Positions 35,577 to 45,325 of a stretch of DNA of 64,000 bases are shown here, piece by piece; position 1 is the stretch's first letter, and the number at the start of each line of letters is the position of its first letter. The translations under genes and the position numbers were made by a program. This DNA comes from Flaccisagitta enflata. Taxonomy: Eukaryota; Chaetognatha; Sagittoidea; Aphragmophora. Below the pieces are notes generated by a model. That model had not been told where the DNA came from and searched no databases. It worked only from the letters and a program-made list of their open reading frames with translations. The DNA lies in assembly GCA_965153355.1 (NCBI GenBank), contig OZ231128.1, positions 44,206,001 through 44,270,000 of the forward strand. Reading direction: 5' to 3'.

Positions 35577-36283
35577 GGTAGGAAGGGAAGGGGAAGGGAG
35601 AGAAAAAGGAAAAAGAGGAAGAAGAAGAAGATAGAAAAGAGGAAAAGAAGGGAGGAAGGAAGGAAGGAAGGAAGGAAGGAAGGAAGGAAGGGAGGAAGGA
35701 AGGAATGGAGGAAGGAAGGAATAAAGGAAGGAAGAAAGAGAAAGAGAGGGGGAAGGAAGGAAGGAAGGAAGGAAGGAAGGAAGGAAGGAAGGAGGGATGA
35801 AAGGAAGATAAAGAGGAAGGGGCTAGAAAAAAGACAAGTACCAAAAAAAGTTTGTTTTCTTTTTGTATATCAAGCTCCTGCAATGGTTTTTTGTTTTTCT
35901 CAGTACGCAGTACACCTACTACATAAGTTTTCAGTGAAAGAATAAGCCATGAGAAATGATAGTTGTTTTACTGACAACCATCACTACATCTCTTCTTTCC
36001 TCCCTTCCTCCCCTTCTTCTTTCTACCCTTCCCTTCAACCTTCTTTTATTTTCTTCCTATTCTTTCCCTCCTCCTTTTCATACTTTTAATTTTTTCCTTC
36101 CTTCCTTCCCACCTCCCTTCCTTCTTTTCTTCCTTCTTCCTTTCCCTCCCTTCTCCCTTCTTTTCTTTTCTTCTTATCCCTTCCTTCCTTTTTGTCCACT
36201 TTCCTACCCTCTTTGAATTCCATCCTTCCTACCATTGCTTCCTTCCTTTCATCCTCCCTCCCTCCCTTCCTTCCTTTCCTTAC
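35577..36283. repeat. Purine-rich GGAA tract facing a pyrimidine-rich CCTT tract
   Basis: 35577-35815 is almost pure purine with (GGAA)n at 35651-35700 and 35752-35795. 35993-36283 is almost pure pyrimidine built of CCTTCC/TTCTTT. They lie in inverted orientation around 180 bp of unique sequence. Frames across them are low complexity. Confidence 0.8.
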
Positions 36284-36292
36284 AAAGGACTA

Positions 36293-36512
36293 AACAAGTA
36301 CCCCGGGGTACAATGATGCGTCCACATGCTGCTTAGCTTGTTAAGAATGATGCAATATTGCATCAATCATGTGGAATGATGCAATGACTTAACATTTTGC
36401 GTGATTTCCTTGAGTTTTCACCATATATGACTCATGCTCACCAACGGACCAATGGACCAACAGACCGATGGAAAAAGCATCTTATAGAGATGCGGGGATG
36501 CATTTAAAAACC
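36293..36512 (+). mobile_element. HINE-like element, GATGCG subfamily (copy 2)
   Basis: ACAAGTACCCCGGGGTAC start, GATGCGTCCACATGCTGC, short GGACCAACGGACC tract, AAAGCATCTTATAGAG, stem GATGCGGGGATGCATTT. Sister of 12087-12326, with a degraded stem. Confidence 0.65.
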
Positions 36513-36555
36513 CAAATTTCAGAAAAATTATGTAGCTATGTACGTACTAACTTAC

Positions 36556-36740
36556 TGACAGACCGACCGACACAACAAGGTGTAAAGTTGTGTGCAAATG
36601 ACTTTAGATACTACATTTTCTTTTCCACAAACTTCATGACGATGTCTCTTATCTGTTACTTATCAAAACAAGGCCGTAAACAGGGCTACCAAAGTTGCGT
36701 GGGGGTTAGCAGGGGCAGTGATAAAAAAGTCTCCAATGCC
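36556..36740 (+). mobile_element. Two abutting HINE-like fragments
   Basis: A 3' fragment (GACCGACCGACACAACAAGG, TGTAAAGTTGTGTGC) is followed by a 5' fragment at 36669 (ACAAGGCCGTAAACAGGGC). Both are diverged. Confidence 0.45.
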
Positions 36741-36748
36741 AGTCTAGA

Positions 36749-37110
36749 TGATCAATACGTCAATGAAAACGCCCCAAAGTTAAACACTGGCTCTCACCAA
36801 TCTTACCATAGACGAGGCTTGGTAAAAAAATATCGCATGCAAATTTTCAGCCCTCTGGGATAGGGGGAACCTTCGTTAGGGTGACCATGAAGTTTCCATA
36901 GAAATCTATGGCAGATACAAAATTTGCATAATAGAAATACTGATTCCAATGCTAATTCAATGCAAACTTCAACCTCACCCTAACGAAGGTTCCTGCTATC
37001 TGAGAGGCCCAAAATTTTGCATGGAATATTTTTTTACCAAGCCTCAACTGTGGTAAGATTGGTGAAAGCCATATTCGAAGTTTGGGGCGCTTCATGGGAC
37101 GTAATGATCA
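36749..37110. mobile_element. Foldback element FB5
   Basis: 362 bp imperfect palindrome: TGATCAATACGTC and GACGTAATGATCA at the ends, CGCCCCAAA/TTTGGGGCG, CACCAATCTTACCA/TGGTAAGATTGGTG, CCTTCGTTAGGGTGA/TCACCCTAACGAAGG near the centre. No clear target duplication. Confidence 0.65.
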
Positions 37111-37290
37111 ACCCAAGCCTTTAGGCTCAAATGTAGGTCTTAAGGCTCATATTTGAGCCCCAAGACCTGTGCTTTCACAAAACTGAAAGAATTCTTCAAA
37201 TTCCAAAATTACTCATTAGTACATGCATAGGTCATTGGTCCTTCTGGGGCTGCTGCTCCCCTCACATCTCATCCCTTCACTTACTATTCT
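37111..37290 (-). mobile_element. Remnant of a minisatellite cassette
   Basis: Contains AAGGCTCATATTTGAGCC units and the closing GGTCATTGGTCCTTCTGGGG-type arm. It begins where FB5 ends, so FB5 may have inserted into it. Confidence 0.5.
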
Positions 37291-37455
37291 AGGAGCATCC
37301 AGAACTACTTTCACTTTCCTCACTATTTATATAAGGGGTTAAGAAGTAACACCTGCGATAATCATATGCATTTTCAGTAGGAAGGAACAGTTGGAGAAAT
37401 TTTGCTTGTAGGAAGCAAAAAATTTTGTGACACCCTGAGTCACCTCTCTTCACCT

Positions 37456-37510
<55 letters not shown>

Positions 37511-37670
37511 GCAAATATTATCATTCTACTAGGCCAGATTCTGGTAACTGCCATAAATTTTCCTCCGACAGCTCTATCTTTCTGCAAGTGAGTTGCTGCA
37601 AGAAAACTTGTATGAATGCCTCTGCTTAGCCAGTTAATTAAATCTGTTCTGTAAGGATATCACTTAAAGA
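37291..37670. other. Unique sequence with (CT)n at 37459-37508
   Basis: No gene seen. The CT array has about 24 units. This is the left flank of the retrotransposon. Confidence 0.5.
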
Positions 37671-37675
37671 CTTGC
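37671..37675. repeat. Target-site duplication of BEL/Pao-like element, left
   Basis: CTTGC immediately before the 5' LTR. The same five bases follow the 3' LTR at 50882-50886, which fixes both boundaries of the element. Confidence 0.85.
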
Positions 37676-37995
37676 TGTTAGAAATGTATGTCCGTCCGTA
37701 TATTAAGTATGTGTGCTTTTGTTTCTTTTGCGTGCTTTTTGGCTTTTCTTCTTTCCTTATTATTCAATGCCGGTGTCTTTTGTTTCTCGCCATTTCTTAT
37801 AATGAAGGCTAGATGGGTAACCATATGGTTGCGCCTTGTATTTTATGCCATTTGTTTTTATTACGTAAACAAACATACGTAACTCGTCTTCGTGTCATCC
37901 AATTTTGGATCGATTGTTTTTATTTTTATTTACGGCATTGCTTCCTAAAGTGATTGATTGATTTTTCGTGATTGATTGAATGTGCCCTTGGAATT

Positions 37996-38448
37996 TACTA
38001 ATTTCAATAATCTCTCATCTTTTTATTTCAGATAAACTTATGAACGGACAATTTACGTTAATTTGACTTCGACAGACTGTGGTTGAAACCAACGAAAGTG
38101 GGCCTAAAAGTAAGTTTTATATACGTTCTTTGCTTTTAACAACGTTGTTTTTATCTTGTCTTCCGGTCTGTTATTTTTGTCTTTTGCATTTTTTGCATTT
38201 TTATCGCCGATTTTAGTTGGTTTTTATCGTTTGCCCGATCAGCTTACTATGGGATGATATGGATGAATTTAATGGGATGGCCGGGGCAGGGGCAGGTATT
38301 ATCAGGTGGCATGGGCTCTGAAGATGAACATGTTGTCATGTGCTGTTTCTGTCCTTTATTGTGTCCTGTCTCGATTTCATGTTATCTTTTGCATTTGCTG
38401 ATCAACATTAACGCCCACTTTCCCTTTCATTTTTTCCCCTCTCTTCAG
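37996..38448 (+). promoter_or_regulatory. Splice-like signals inside the LTR
   Basis: TTACTAAT (branchpoint-like, about 37996) precedes TTTTTATTTCAG ending at 38031. A perfect GTAAGT donor lies at 38110-38115 and a strong TTTTTTCCCCTCTCTTCAG acceptor ends at 38448. All three are kept in the 3' LTR (50321-50323, 50402-50407, 50742-50744). They would define a 78 nt exon and a 339 nt intron in the leader. Use is inferred from sequence only. Confidence 0.5.
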
Positions 38449-38467
38449 TTGTTGAAATTTTTTATGG

Positions 38468-38473
38468 AATAAA
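38468..38473 (+). terminator. AATAAA polyadenylation signal, 5' LTR
   Basis: AATAAA in TTATGGAATAAACGAG, 111 bp before the LTR end. The copy in the 3' LTR is at 50764-50769. Confidence 0.55.
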
Positions 38474-38584
38474 CGAGACGATCGCTTCCTATTTTCCAAT
38501 CGGCCAACTTTCTTTTACCACAAGTCGTCAGTCAGATAGACGCTCATAGACAGTGCCAGTTGAAACTCGTGGGCGTAATTTATA

Positions 38585-38647
38585 TTTCAACAATTTAAAA
38601 ACGACTCGACTATTTCCATCTTCAACCTCCGAAAACGAAATTGGACA
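38585..38647 (+). other. Leader between 5' LTR and gag
   Basis: 63 bp, AT-rich, beginning TTTCAACAATTTAAAAACG where a primer-binding site is expected. I cannot match it to a tRNA 3' end. Confidence 0.4.
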
Positions 38648-39498
38648 ATGGCGGCCGCGCGTAACGACGACACCGTCTCGACTGCTTCAACGTCATCTCG
38701 TGTATCTCACTTCGGTTTGAATCAGTGTCCGAGGTCGAACGTTATGCGCAATGAGAAACGACATCACGGCGGAGATGGAAGGATGCCGGCGCCTTTTCAC
38801 GCCGTTGCCGTGCACCGGGGACGAATGATTTCGACGACGCCGCATGTGAATCAGACGGCGCTCGACACGGCCTTCGGGATATGGTCTACGACTTTATATC
38901 ATACGCAAGGCAAATGGCGCTCGACTCAATGCCCGGCGATCCTCTTCGATTCACGGCGTCCACTCTGCGCCGAATCCGGCGCGAATGGAACTCCATGCGT
39001 TTCTTCGATCGTGAAAATTATCCAGAGGGTTTCCTTCCAACGCCGACATCGTGAACGCAATGCACAACGACATTGGGAATCGTAAAAGACCGTCAATGAA
39101 TTCTCATGGAACAGTCTCCCAACTGACACTCATGCCGCCCGTGACAATGTTAATGGCGCTCCAACTCCAAAGATGCGAACGTCTTCGCCAAACCCCGACG
39201 GATCCGAATATCTGCCACTTCCGGTCCTCGACATGGTGCGCAATCTCCAACTGGCGGTCAATTCTTAAATCTGCCGCCGATCCAAAGAGGAGATGCCGTC
39301 AACCAGTGGGTTTCAGATTTGGTATCGGAAATCGAACCTGCGCGTGCGTCTCCGATGGAGCAAGCCGACGACATGCTTGCGGATCTCGACGACGCCGATG
39401 CTCTCGCAAGAGGTCGCGGGATCATCAACGGATTGACGCCGCAGGAGAGGGCGAGGCGACGCCGTCAACAGGAGTGCGGAGAGAGACAGATGGGGTAG
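38648..39498 (+). pseudogene. gag, N-terminal part (frame-broken)
   Basis: The start at 38648 is chosen because ACAATGG is a good initiation context and is the first ATG after the LTR. The first frame runs to 39085 (145 codons). Coding character then moves to other frames: an acidic stretch (AVNQWVSDLVSEIEP, ADDMLADLDDADALARG) is open to a TAG at 39496-39498, directly after a GGGG run. No known domain is recognised here. The simplest reading is one long Gag N-terminus with at least two one-base frame changes. Codon composition is GC-rich relative to flanking DNA. Confidence 0.55.
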
Positions 39499-39502
39499 GC
39501 AG

Positions 39503-40135
39503 TTGGAGGAAGAAATGCGACAAGGCCGTCGCCTGATTGATGATATGCAGCAGCAACAACGGGAGGAGGAGCAGCGACAGCAACAGGAGCAACAGCAGCA
39601 GCATCAATTGCAGATGCAGCAGCAGCAGCTCCAACAGCAACGTCAACTCCACCAACCACAGGAGCAGCAGCAAACGACGGCTCAACGGCAGCAGCAAGAG
39701 CTGTTGCAGCAGCAGCAGTTGCAGCAACTCCAACAATTTCGTCAGCAAGATCAACAACATCAGATCCTGCAGCCGGCGCCACAACCTGTGGCTCAACAAC
39801 AGCAACAACACGATCAACTGCAGCAACAACAGCAGCAGCAACAACAGCATCAACATCAGAAAGATTTGCTGCTTCAGCAACAACAGCAACAACAACAAGA
39901 GCAGCAACGACATCAACCGGCAACGCAGCCGCATGAACAACAACAACAGCGGCAAAACGACGCAGGAGAACGTATGCAACAGCAACTGCAGCAACAACAG
40001 CAACCTTCCGCCGCGATCCCAGCGGTGGTAGTGGATCCTCCAGCTTCAAATAACCATCCTGTCGAAAGCATGAATGTCAGTGAAGAAACAGAAGAAGCGA
40101 GACAGCAACGCCTGCAGAACAACGACTGCGCATGA
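39503..40135 (+). pseudogene. gag, glutamine-rich coiled-coil part
   Basis: About 210 codons open in the frame that follows the TAG at 39498. It begins LEEEMRQGRRLIDDMQQQQ and continues as (QQQ)n with interspersed Leu, His and Glu. Glutamines are coded by mixed CAG and CAA with many non-Gln breaks, which argues for a selected protein segment rather than a plain microsatellite. A multimerising Gag segment is the natural inference. The antisense poly-Leu/Ala frames are shadows. It ends at a TGA overlapping the next ATG (ATGA, 40132-40135). Confidence 0.55.
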
Positions 40136-40719
40136 TGGCTGAAGGTGATGATGGTGGTGCAGCAACAGCTCCAAAGGCGCCGATCGCGGTGCCATTGGGA
40201 TTCCAACAGCGAAGCTCATCACAAGAAGACAAAGAGTTATACGACAGAATGTGTAACTTTCGCCAGCAGCAGCAGCGAGATGAAGATAGAAGGGCAGGAG
40301 TATTCAACAATGCGGCAGAAATGCAACGAAAGCACTGGAATAGCCTGAACGACGGCGGCATTGGTGGAGCTTTAGAGCAGCGGGATGTGAAGCTTAGACA
40401 ACTGTCTGAGCTGGACAAGCAGCAGCCGCAGCATCTGCCAAAGGACCGTCGATCGATTCTTTCACTTGAACTTGCAGCAACGCCATGTGCAGAGCCAGTG
40501 GAAGCGTCGTCTAGCTGCGATGCAGCAGCAGCAACAGATGGAGCAGCAGCAGCAGCGGGACAGCGACAGCATCAACTGCAGCAGCAGAATGAGCAGCAAC
40601 AGCATCCTGACCAGCAGCAGCTTCAACATCAACAGTGGCAGCAGCAACGGCTTCAGCAACAGCACAGATCCTTATCAGCATCATCAAACCCCAGCGCAAC
40701 GATTCTTACCACGAAGTGA
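40132..40719 (+). pseudogene. gag, second glutamine/alanine-rich part
   Basis: 195 codons beginning MMAEGDDGGAATAPKAP, with a charged helical middle (RQLSELDKQQPQHLPKDRR) and a Gln/His tail. It overlaps the previous frame by ATGA. That could be a one-base change or, less likely, reinitiation. No catalytic motif. Confidence 0.5.
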
Positions 40720-41970
40720 TCTCGAGAAGCAGATTGGTTCTGCTAGAAGGGAGACTGGACCTCTCCTTCAAGAGGAAAAGATCTTCAACACAGCCGGAAG
40801 CGGAGGTGATGCAACGGAGGCGATGCGCAGAGGCAGAAGCAGGCGCTGACGCGGTTGGCACAGCAGCTGCAAGATAAGGAGAGAAGAAAAGTCGCTCCCA
40901 AGAAGACAATGAGTGGATTGCAGCCAAGCAAAGTAGCGCAAGCGCCTCTAGTAACGCCTCAAGGAAGTCATCCAGCAGAATCAACGTTTGCAGCAGGAAG
41001 TGGATAGTTTGAAGATGCAGATTCAGCAGAGGGACTTTGACCTTTGTAGCGAGAGAAGAAGAGAAACCAAAGAAGAACAAATGCGACAGTACATCCGCCA
41101 AGATTTTGATGCTCCCCCATTCCATCAAGATGATCGTCAACAACAAATGAATCAGCAAGAAGAAGTTGTGAGAAAACCACCAAAAAGAGATCTCCGGTCA
41201 AAATCGGGTACGCTGGCTACTTTCCAATAACCCTTGAAACAAGATCATCAAGTGGAGCATTATCAAGTAGCCCGTCAACCGGAAGTCCACGCTCAGATGC
41301 CTAACAATCCGGCTCTGGACATGTTCTTGGAAAGAGCGGCGTATAACGATCACATGCGAGCAAGGGAGGTCGTCCTCAAAGCATTGGAGAGAGCAAGACC
41401 TGAGAAGCCTCTGTGAGCTTTCATCCACTGATTTCATGATGTGGAAGAGGAAGTTTAAAGATGCTGAAAAGTGAAGGCTTGACGCAGATGGACATTTTAT
41501 TGAATTGTCATGGTTTGCTGGTCCGGCAAAGGAGATCATTGAAACTGCGACGATTGGTGCAACTGAAGAGACAGCAAGAGGAGAGATTGACGACGCTTCT
41601 TCAAAATGGACGTCGCTCTTCATGGCAAGGCGCTGCAACATTGCGGCGCTTGTTTAACGAAATCACGCGGAGGCGAAGATCCAGTCGGCCGACCATGCAA
41701 GGCATTTCAATTTGTCTGCAAGGTTGCAAAAGGCAAAGAAGATTGCGAGGACCTGTGGAGAAGTGCAACAATGCTATCGTGACGAGCTGCTGCAGGAGAT
41801 CCTCAATAAGAGGGTCCCTCATCTTGCAGATAAATTCTGGGAAAAGCAACATGAAGCAGCCCAAAATGGACAATTATTTTCATTCGACAACTTGGTCAAC
41901 ATGATTGAGACATGGGCGGTGATTCAGCGCAACAAAGGCGCAAGCTGCAAAACAGCATCAGTGGCAGCAG
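40720..41970 (+). pseudogene. gag, central part (frame-broken)
   Basis: Short consecutive frames all with Gag-like charged helical character: 40850-41008 (LAQQLQDKERRKVAPKK), 40988-41230 (coiled coil, MQIQQRDFDL), 41234-41416 (NNPALDMFLERAAYNDHMRA), then pieces at 41461-41656 and 41712-42002 with WFAGPAKEI, LLQEILNKRVPHLADKFWE and NLVNMIETWAVIQ. The last pieces resemble the DUF1759-type Gag core of BEL elements in position and style. At least four frame changes are needed. Confidence 0.55.
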
Positions 41971-42420
41971 TTGCAACTACCAGAAGCGCCATCATCATAT
42001 GAGGATGCTTTGACCAATGGCAAGAAAAAGATGCAGTCGACGGACCGCTGCAACGTCTGCAGTGGAATGCATCAAACAGAAGAGTGTCATCAGCTGTTAG
42101 AGTTGGAAGTGGACGCGAGAGTTCAAAAGATCATGTCTCGTCGTCTATGTTTCCACTGCCTCGCGCCAGGACACAACGCCAAAGGATGCGCGAACAGACC
42201 AACTTGCCAGATCTGCAAGAAGCGGCATGCCACGATTCTCCACGGGCGCACCTACAAGAAAGAAGAAAAGGAAGAGAAGAAAGGAGAGAATAAGCAGGGA
42301 AATAAAGTACCGCTGGCTCCCTTCAACAAGTCAGAGGATGCTGCAGCAGCACCAACAGCTCCGTCGACGGCGGAGACAGCCAATCCTACGGAAGTGATCT
42401 CTTCTAACGTCACGGCATGA
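41971..42420 (+). pseudogene. gag, C-terminal zinc-knuckle part
   Basis: 150 codons to TGA. Three Cys/His clusters in the BEL/Pao Gag pattern: C27-C30-H34-C39 (CNVCSGMHQTEEC), C60-C63-H68-C73 (LCFHCLAPGHNAKGC) and C79-C82-H86-H91 (CQICKKRHATILH). These bind zinc and package RNA in related elements. A Lys/Glu-rich linker and an Ala/Thr-rich end follow. All ligand residues are present, so this part is intact. Confidence 0.8.
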
Positions 42421-42423
42421 CTG
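42418..42423 (+). promoter_or_regulatory. In-frame UGA-CUG between gag and protease
   Basis: The gag frame ends at TGA and the same frame stays open for 74 further codons containing the protease active site. UGA followed by C is the leakiest stop context in eukaryotes and UGA-CUA/CUG-like contexts support readthrough. A programmed stop is therefore possible; a simple point mutation is the alternative. Confidence 0.45.
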
Positions 42424-42898
42424 GCGGCGACGGCAACGTCGCGGTCCGTCTCTTCATTCGACGACGTTGTCCGTCCGATTGTTCCAGTGACTATCATAAA
42501 CAATTCTTCGGGTGCGCAGAGGACGATTTACGCTATGATCGACTCAGGCGCTGATCGCGACGTGATCAGTACCAATGTCATTCGCAGTCTTCTGATTCCA
42601 ACAAAAACAGTGCAAATGACGGTGATTACTGTGGGAAGCCGTTGAGGATCGTTTCATCGCATCATTCACCATGCAATCGGTCGACGAGGAATATGTCGCC
42701 GACGCCAACGACGTGCTAGAGGGTGATTTGACACCGTGTGAACGCGACATTCCTCCTTTTCTCCGCGACCTATCCGACCAACCACACATCAGAGACATAA
42801 AGTTCCAGAGGCAGAAGGCGGCGATGATGATCATCGAGCGGCGCATGCGGATGCCGCTGTCGCTCAGGAAATCCGCCGAGGGCCTTCAGGATCCTTGA
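42421..42898 (+). pseudogene. pol, aspartic protease region
   Basis: In frame with gag: VRPIVPVTIINNSSG then AMIDSGADRDVISTNVI, the D-S-G active-site triad context of retroelement aspartic proteases. The frame ends at 42643. The continuation is in another frame at 42646-42898 with IASFTMQSVDEEYVADAND and DIPPFLRDLSDQPHIRDIKF, matching the C-terminal protease segment of BEL/Pao (D-PP---DLS--PHI--I-F). One frame change separates them. It would process the Gag-Pol precursor. Confidence 0.75.
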
Positions 42899-43158
42899 CT
42901 TGCTTCAGATGTTTATTCGGTTGGACTGTATGTGGAAAAACGGGGAAGAGGGGACGAGATTTTGCATCGATCAACGCTATCGCGACGGATGACCGCGTCC
43001 TCAACGATAACATCGATCGCATCCTCGACAACGCGCCCTCAACAGCAACATTGACCATCTTCTACCATGACTTGCATCATCAATCGTCTCACAAGAGGAG
43101 ATGGGCGATTCCCTTGAGAATATCAGAGCGTGCAAAGTGTTAGAGGAAAAGACATTTT
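42899..43158 (+). pseudogene. pol, protease-RT linker (frame-broken)
   Basis: FGWTVCGK at about 42915 matches the 'GW--SG' turn that ends the BEL protease region. NIRACKVLEEK near 43115 resembles the A-K-LEE segment that precedes BEL RT. The pieces are in different frames. Confidence 0.55.
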
Positions 43159-44090
43159 TTGCCCACCTGTGAAAAAATACTTTGCTCCCGTCACATGGAA
43201 ATTTCATCACGAAAAATCATGGAAATTCTGAGAAGAGTGAAATCACGATCTACTGCGATGAAGCGGCTCTGCAACCAACGCTGTCGCTTCAAGCGTGATC
43301 CAGCCTTCAAAGAAAGAGTCTTCCGTGAAATCGAGAAATTTTACGAGACGGGAGTGGCGATTGAGATTGACAGCGTCGACGACGACGACGGCATTGAGAA
43401 GCCGCGCTGGTACTTGCCACTTCATATTGTTGAATTGCGCGGCAAAACGCGCGTATGTCACGATGCGCGTGCGTCGACCGACGGGATCTCACTCAATGAT
43501 TTGCTCGTCGGAGGTCCAAACTTGATGAACAGCTTGATGGACATCTTCAGGCTTAATAGTGGAAGATCGCCTTCATGTGTGATATAAAGGCATTTTTCCA
43601 CCAGATCCGGGCCCATCCTGACGACGCTGATCTGTTCAGATTCTTTTGGTTCAAAGACCGCACTCTGCTTATAGCTCATTTTTGAATCTATTCTTATCAC
43701 ATGTTCGGCAGCCAATCCAGCCTATTCAAGGCCGCTTCTTTCACCGCCAGAAAGCATAAGCAATCCGGCCCAAATATCCCTACAACGTCTACTTATCTTA
43801 TTGCTTCGTTCTACGCCGACGACGGAAGTGGGGGTGGGGATTCGGCCTACTTGGCACTGCAGTTGAAGGTGATGGTGGCGGCGATGGCTGAAGGCGGGAT
43901 GGATCTTGTGAAGTGGAAAAGTAATGCGCGGCAATTGATGGATGGAGATCCGAACGTGCCAATTCCCATCTCAGATAAGCAAGATGATGCTCCGACGAAG
44001 GTGTTGGACGTCTCATGGCTCCCGCGGAAGACGTCTTCTTCTTCATCTGCGACGAGGAATTCAAAACTCTAGGAGCAAAAACACCTCGTC
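43159..44090 (+). pseudogene. pol, reverse transcriptase
   Basis: 43159-43587 carries the fingers region: KRLCNQRCRFKRDP, PRWYLPLHIVELRGKTRVCHD and GISLNDLLVGGPNL, as in Pao RT (WYLPHH, SLN--L--GP-L). The first catalytic Asp lies in a second frame at 43581 (DIKAFFHQI, then DLFRFFWF). The palm box is at 43812-43823 in a third frame as YADD, followed by GGMDLVKWKSNA, the BEL/Pao GGF-L-KW-SN signature. Two frame changes break the domain. YADD replaces the commoner YVDD. Confidence 0.85.
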
Positions 44091-44880
44091 AATTGGTCTC
44101 CATGCAAGCCAAACTTTATGATCCATTGGGAGTTTTGGAGTCCAAGGTATACATCGGTAGACGACATCTTCAACTCTGTCGTCCACAGGAAGTGGGATGG
44201 GATTCGCCCTTGGAAGAGAGCGTCGAGGAATCTTTCTTCCGCTACACCTCATCTTGGCCTCTTCTACAACAATACCGACCTGAACGCTGGTGGAATGGCT
44301 GCGTCGACAACAGCGACATTGTGGAAGTCACAATCGAGATCTTTTGCGATGCGGCTCCAAAAGGCGGATATGGAGCAGTTGCATATCGACGTCAAGTCAA
44401 TCTGGATGGAGAAGTTCACATTTCATTCATTGCCTCCTCCAAATCTCACGTCATCCCACTCAATCCAAAACGTGCTTCTCATCACAAACAGCTGCCCACC
44501 CAGTCGTAGATTGTATCTCACAGAAAAAGCAGTGCAGCTCAAACGCTTCGCCGGAAGGGGACCATCGACGTGACAATCTTGTCGCCAGATTTTGGTCTGA
44601 TTCCGAATCGGCACTGAAGATGATTTACAATCCGGCAAAACCGAGGCCTGTATTCTTTGCCAATCGCCTCTCCAAGATCCATAGTGGGTCTGATCCACAG
44701 CAGTGGCGCTGGGTTGACTCGTCAAACAACCCAGCCGACCACTGCAGTCGTGGAATCCAGGCCCATGAAGCCGAAAAATGGCGTCAATTCCATCATGGTC
44801 CTGCATTTTTGCGTCTCCCTGAAGATCAATGGCCAAAGACGAACATCGCGACGTGCCCTATTTCACAGGTCGCCGCTCTA
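44091..44880 (+). pseudogene. pol, connection and RNase H
   Basis: The frame 44015-44509 contains YDPLGVLESKVYIG, the conserved Pao connection motif, WWNGC and IEIFCDAAPKGGYGAVAY, where D112 is the first RNase H acid. SSKSHVIPL matches the aKSRVaPl box. After a frame change, 44590-44616 gives FWSDSESAL (second Asp) and 44728-44754 NPADHCSRG, then GPAFLRLPEDQWP. Key acidic residues are present across the two frames. It would remove the RNA strand during cDNA synthesis. Confidence 0.8.
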
Positions 44881-45325
44881 TATGCGGCTGAGAGTGAAAA
44901 GAAACAAGTGGCTGACGCGATACTTCTTGCAGCAGCTTCTCGGGGAAAATGGATGCAGAAATTGCGGATCATCGGCATGGTTCTCATCGCAGTCAAGAGG
45001 TGGAGAGCGTATCCAAGGGCGAAGACACGAGCAGCAAAGGATCTCTTCCTAAACCGAAGTGACGCAAGACGTCGTGGGAGGAGGCGCGCAAACAGCTCGT
45101 CAAGTCAATGCAGCGGCAACATTATTCCGACGTTTTCGAACAATTGGAATTGGGAAAAGTCTTAAGCCAGAAAGTCGTCGTGATTTCATCATCAAAACAA
45201 GGAGGTGCTAATGTTGAACCCTTTCGTCGATGACGACGGCATCCTTCGCGCCGCAGCCGACTGGAGAATGCCATATCGCCATGACGCTTAAATTTCCTTT
45301 ATCCTTCCGCTGAAAAGACGAGAAT
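44881..45325 (+). pseudogene. pol, RNase H-integrase spacer
   Basis: Open in the 44290 frame to 45165, with KKQVADAILLAAASRGKWMQ and MVLIAVKRWRAYPRA. No defined motif. BEL elements have a similar variable spacer here. Confidence 0.5.

Larger units (their letters stand above)
37676..38584 (+). repeat. 5' LTR
   Basis: Begins TGTTAGAAATGTATGTCC and ends GGGCGTAATTTATA. The right boundary is set by loss of similarity with the 3' LTR and by the CTTGC duplication. It differs from the 3' LTR at about 20 sites, half of them single-base changes in homopolymer length. The terminus is TG...TA rather than TG...CA. A primer-binding site after 38584 was not recognised. Confidence 0.85.

Noticed and set aside
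39425-40206. Minus-strand Leu- and Ala-rich ORFs of up to 194 codons
   Set aside because: Antisense shadows of the glutamine-rich gag; the sense strand has continuity with the Cys/His clusters and pol.
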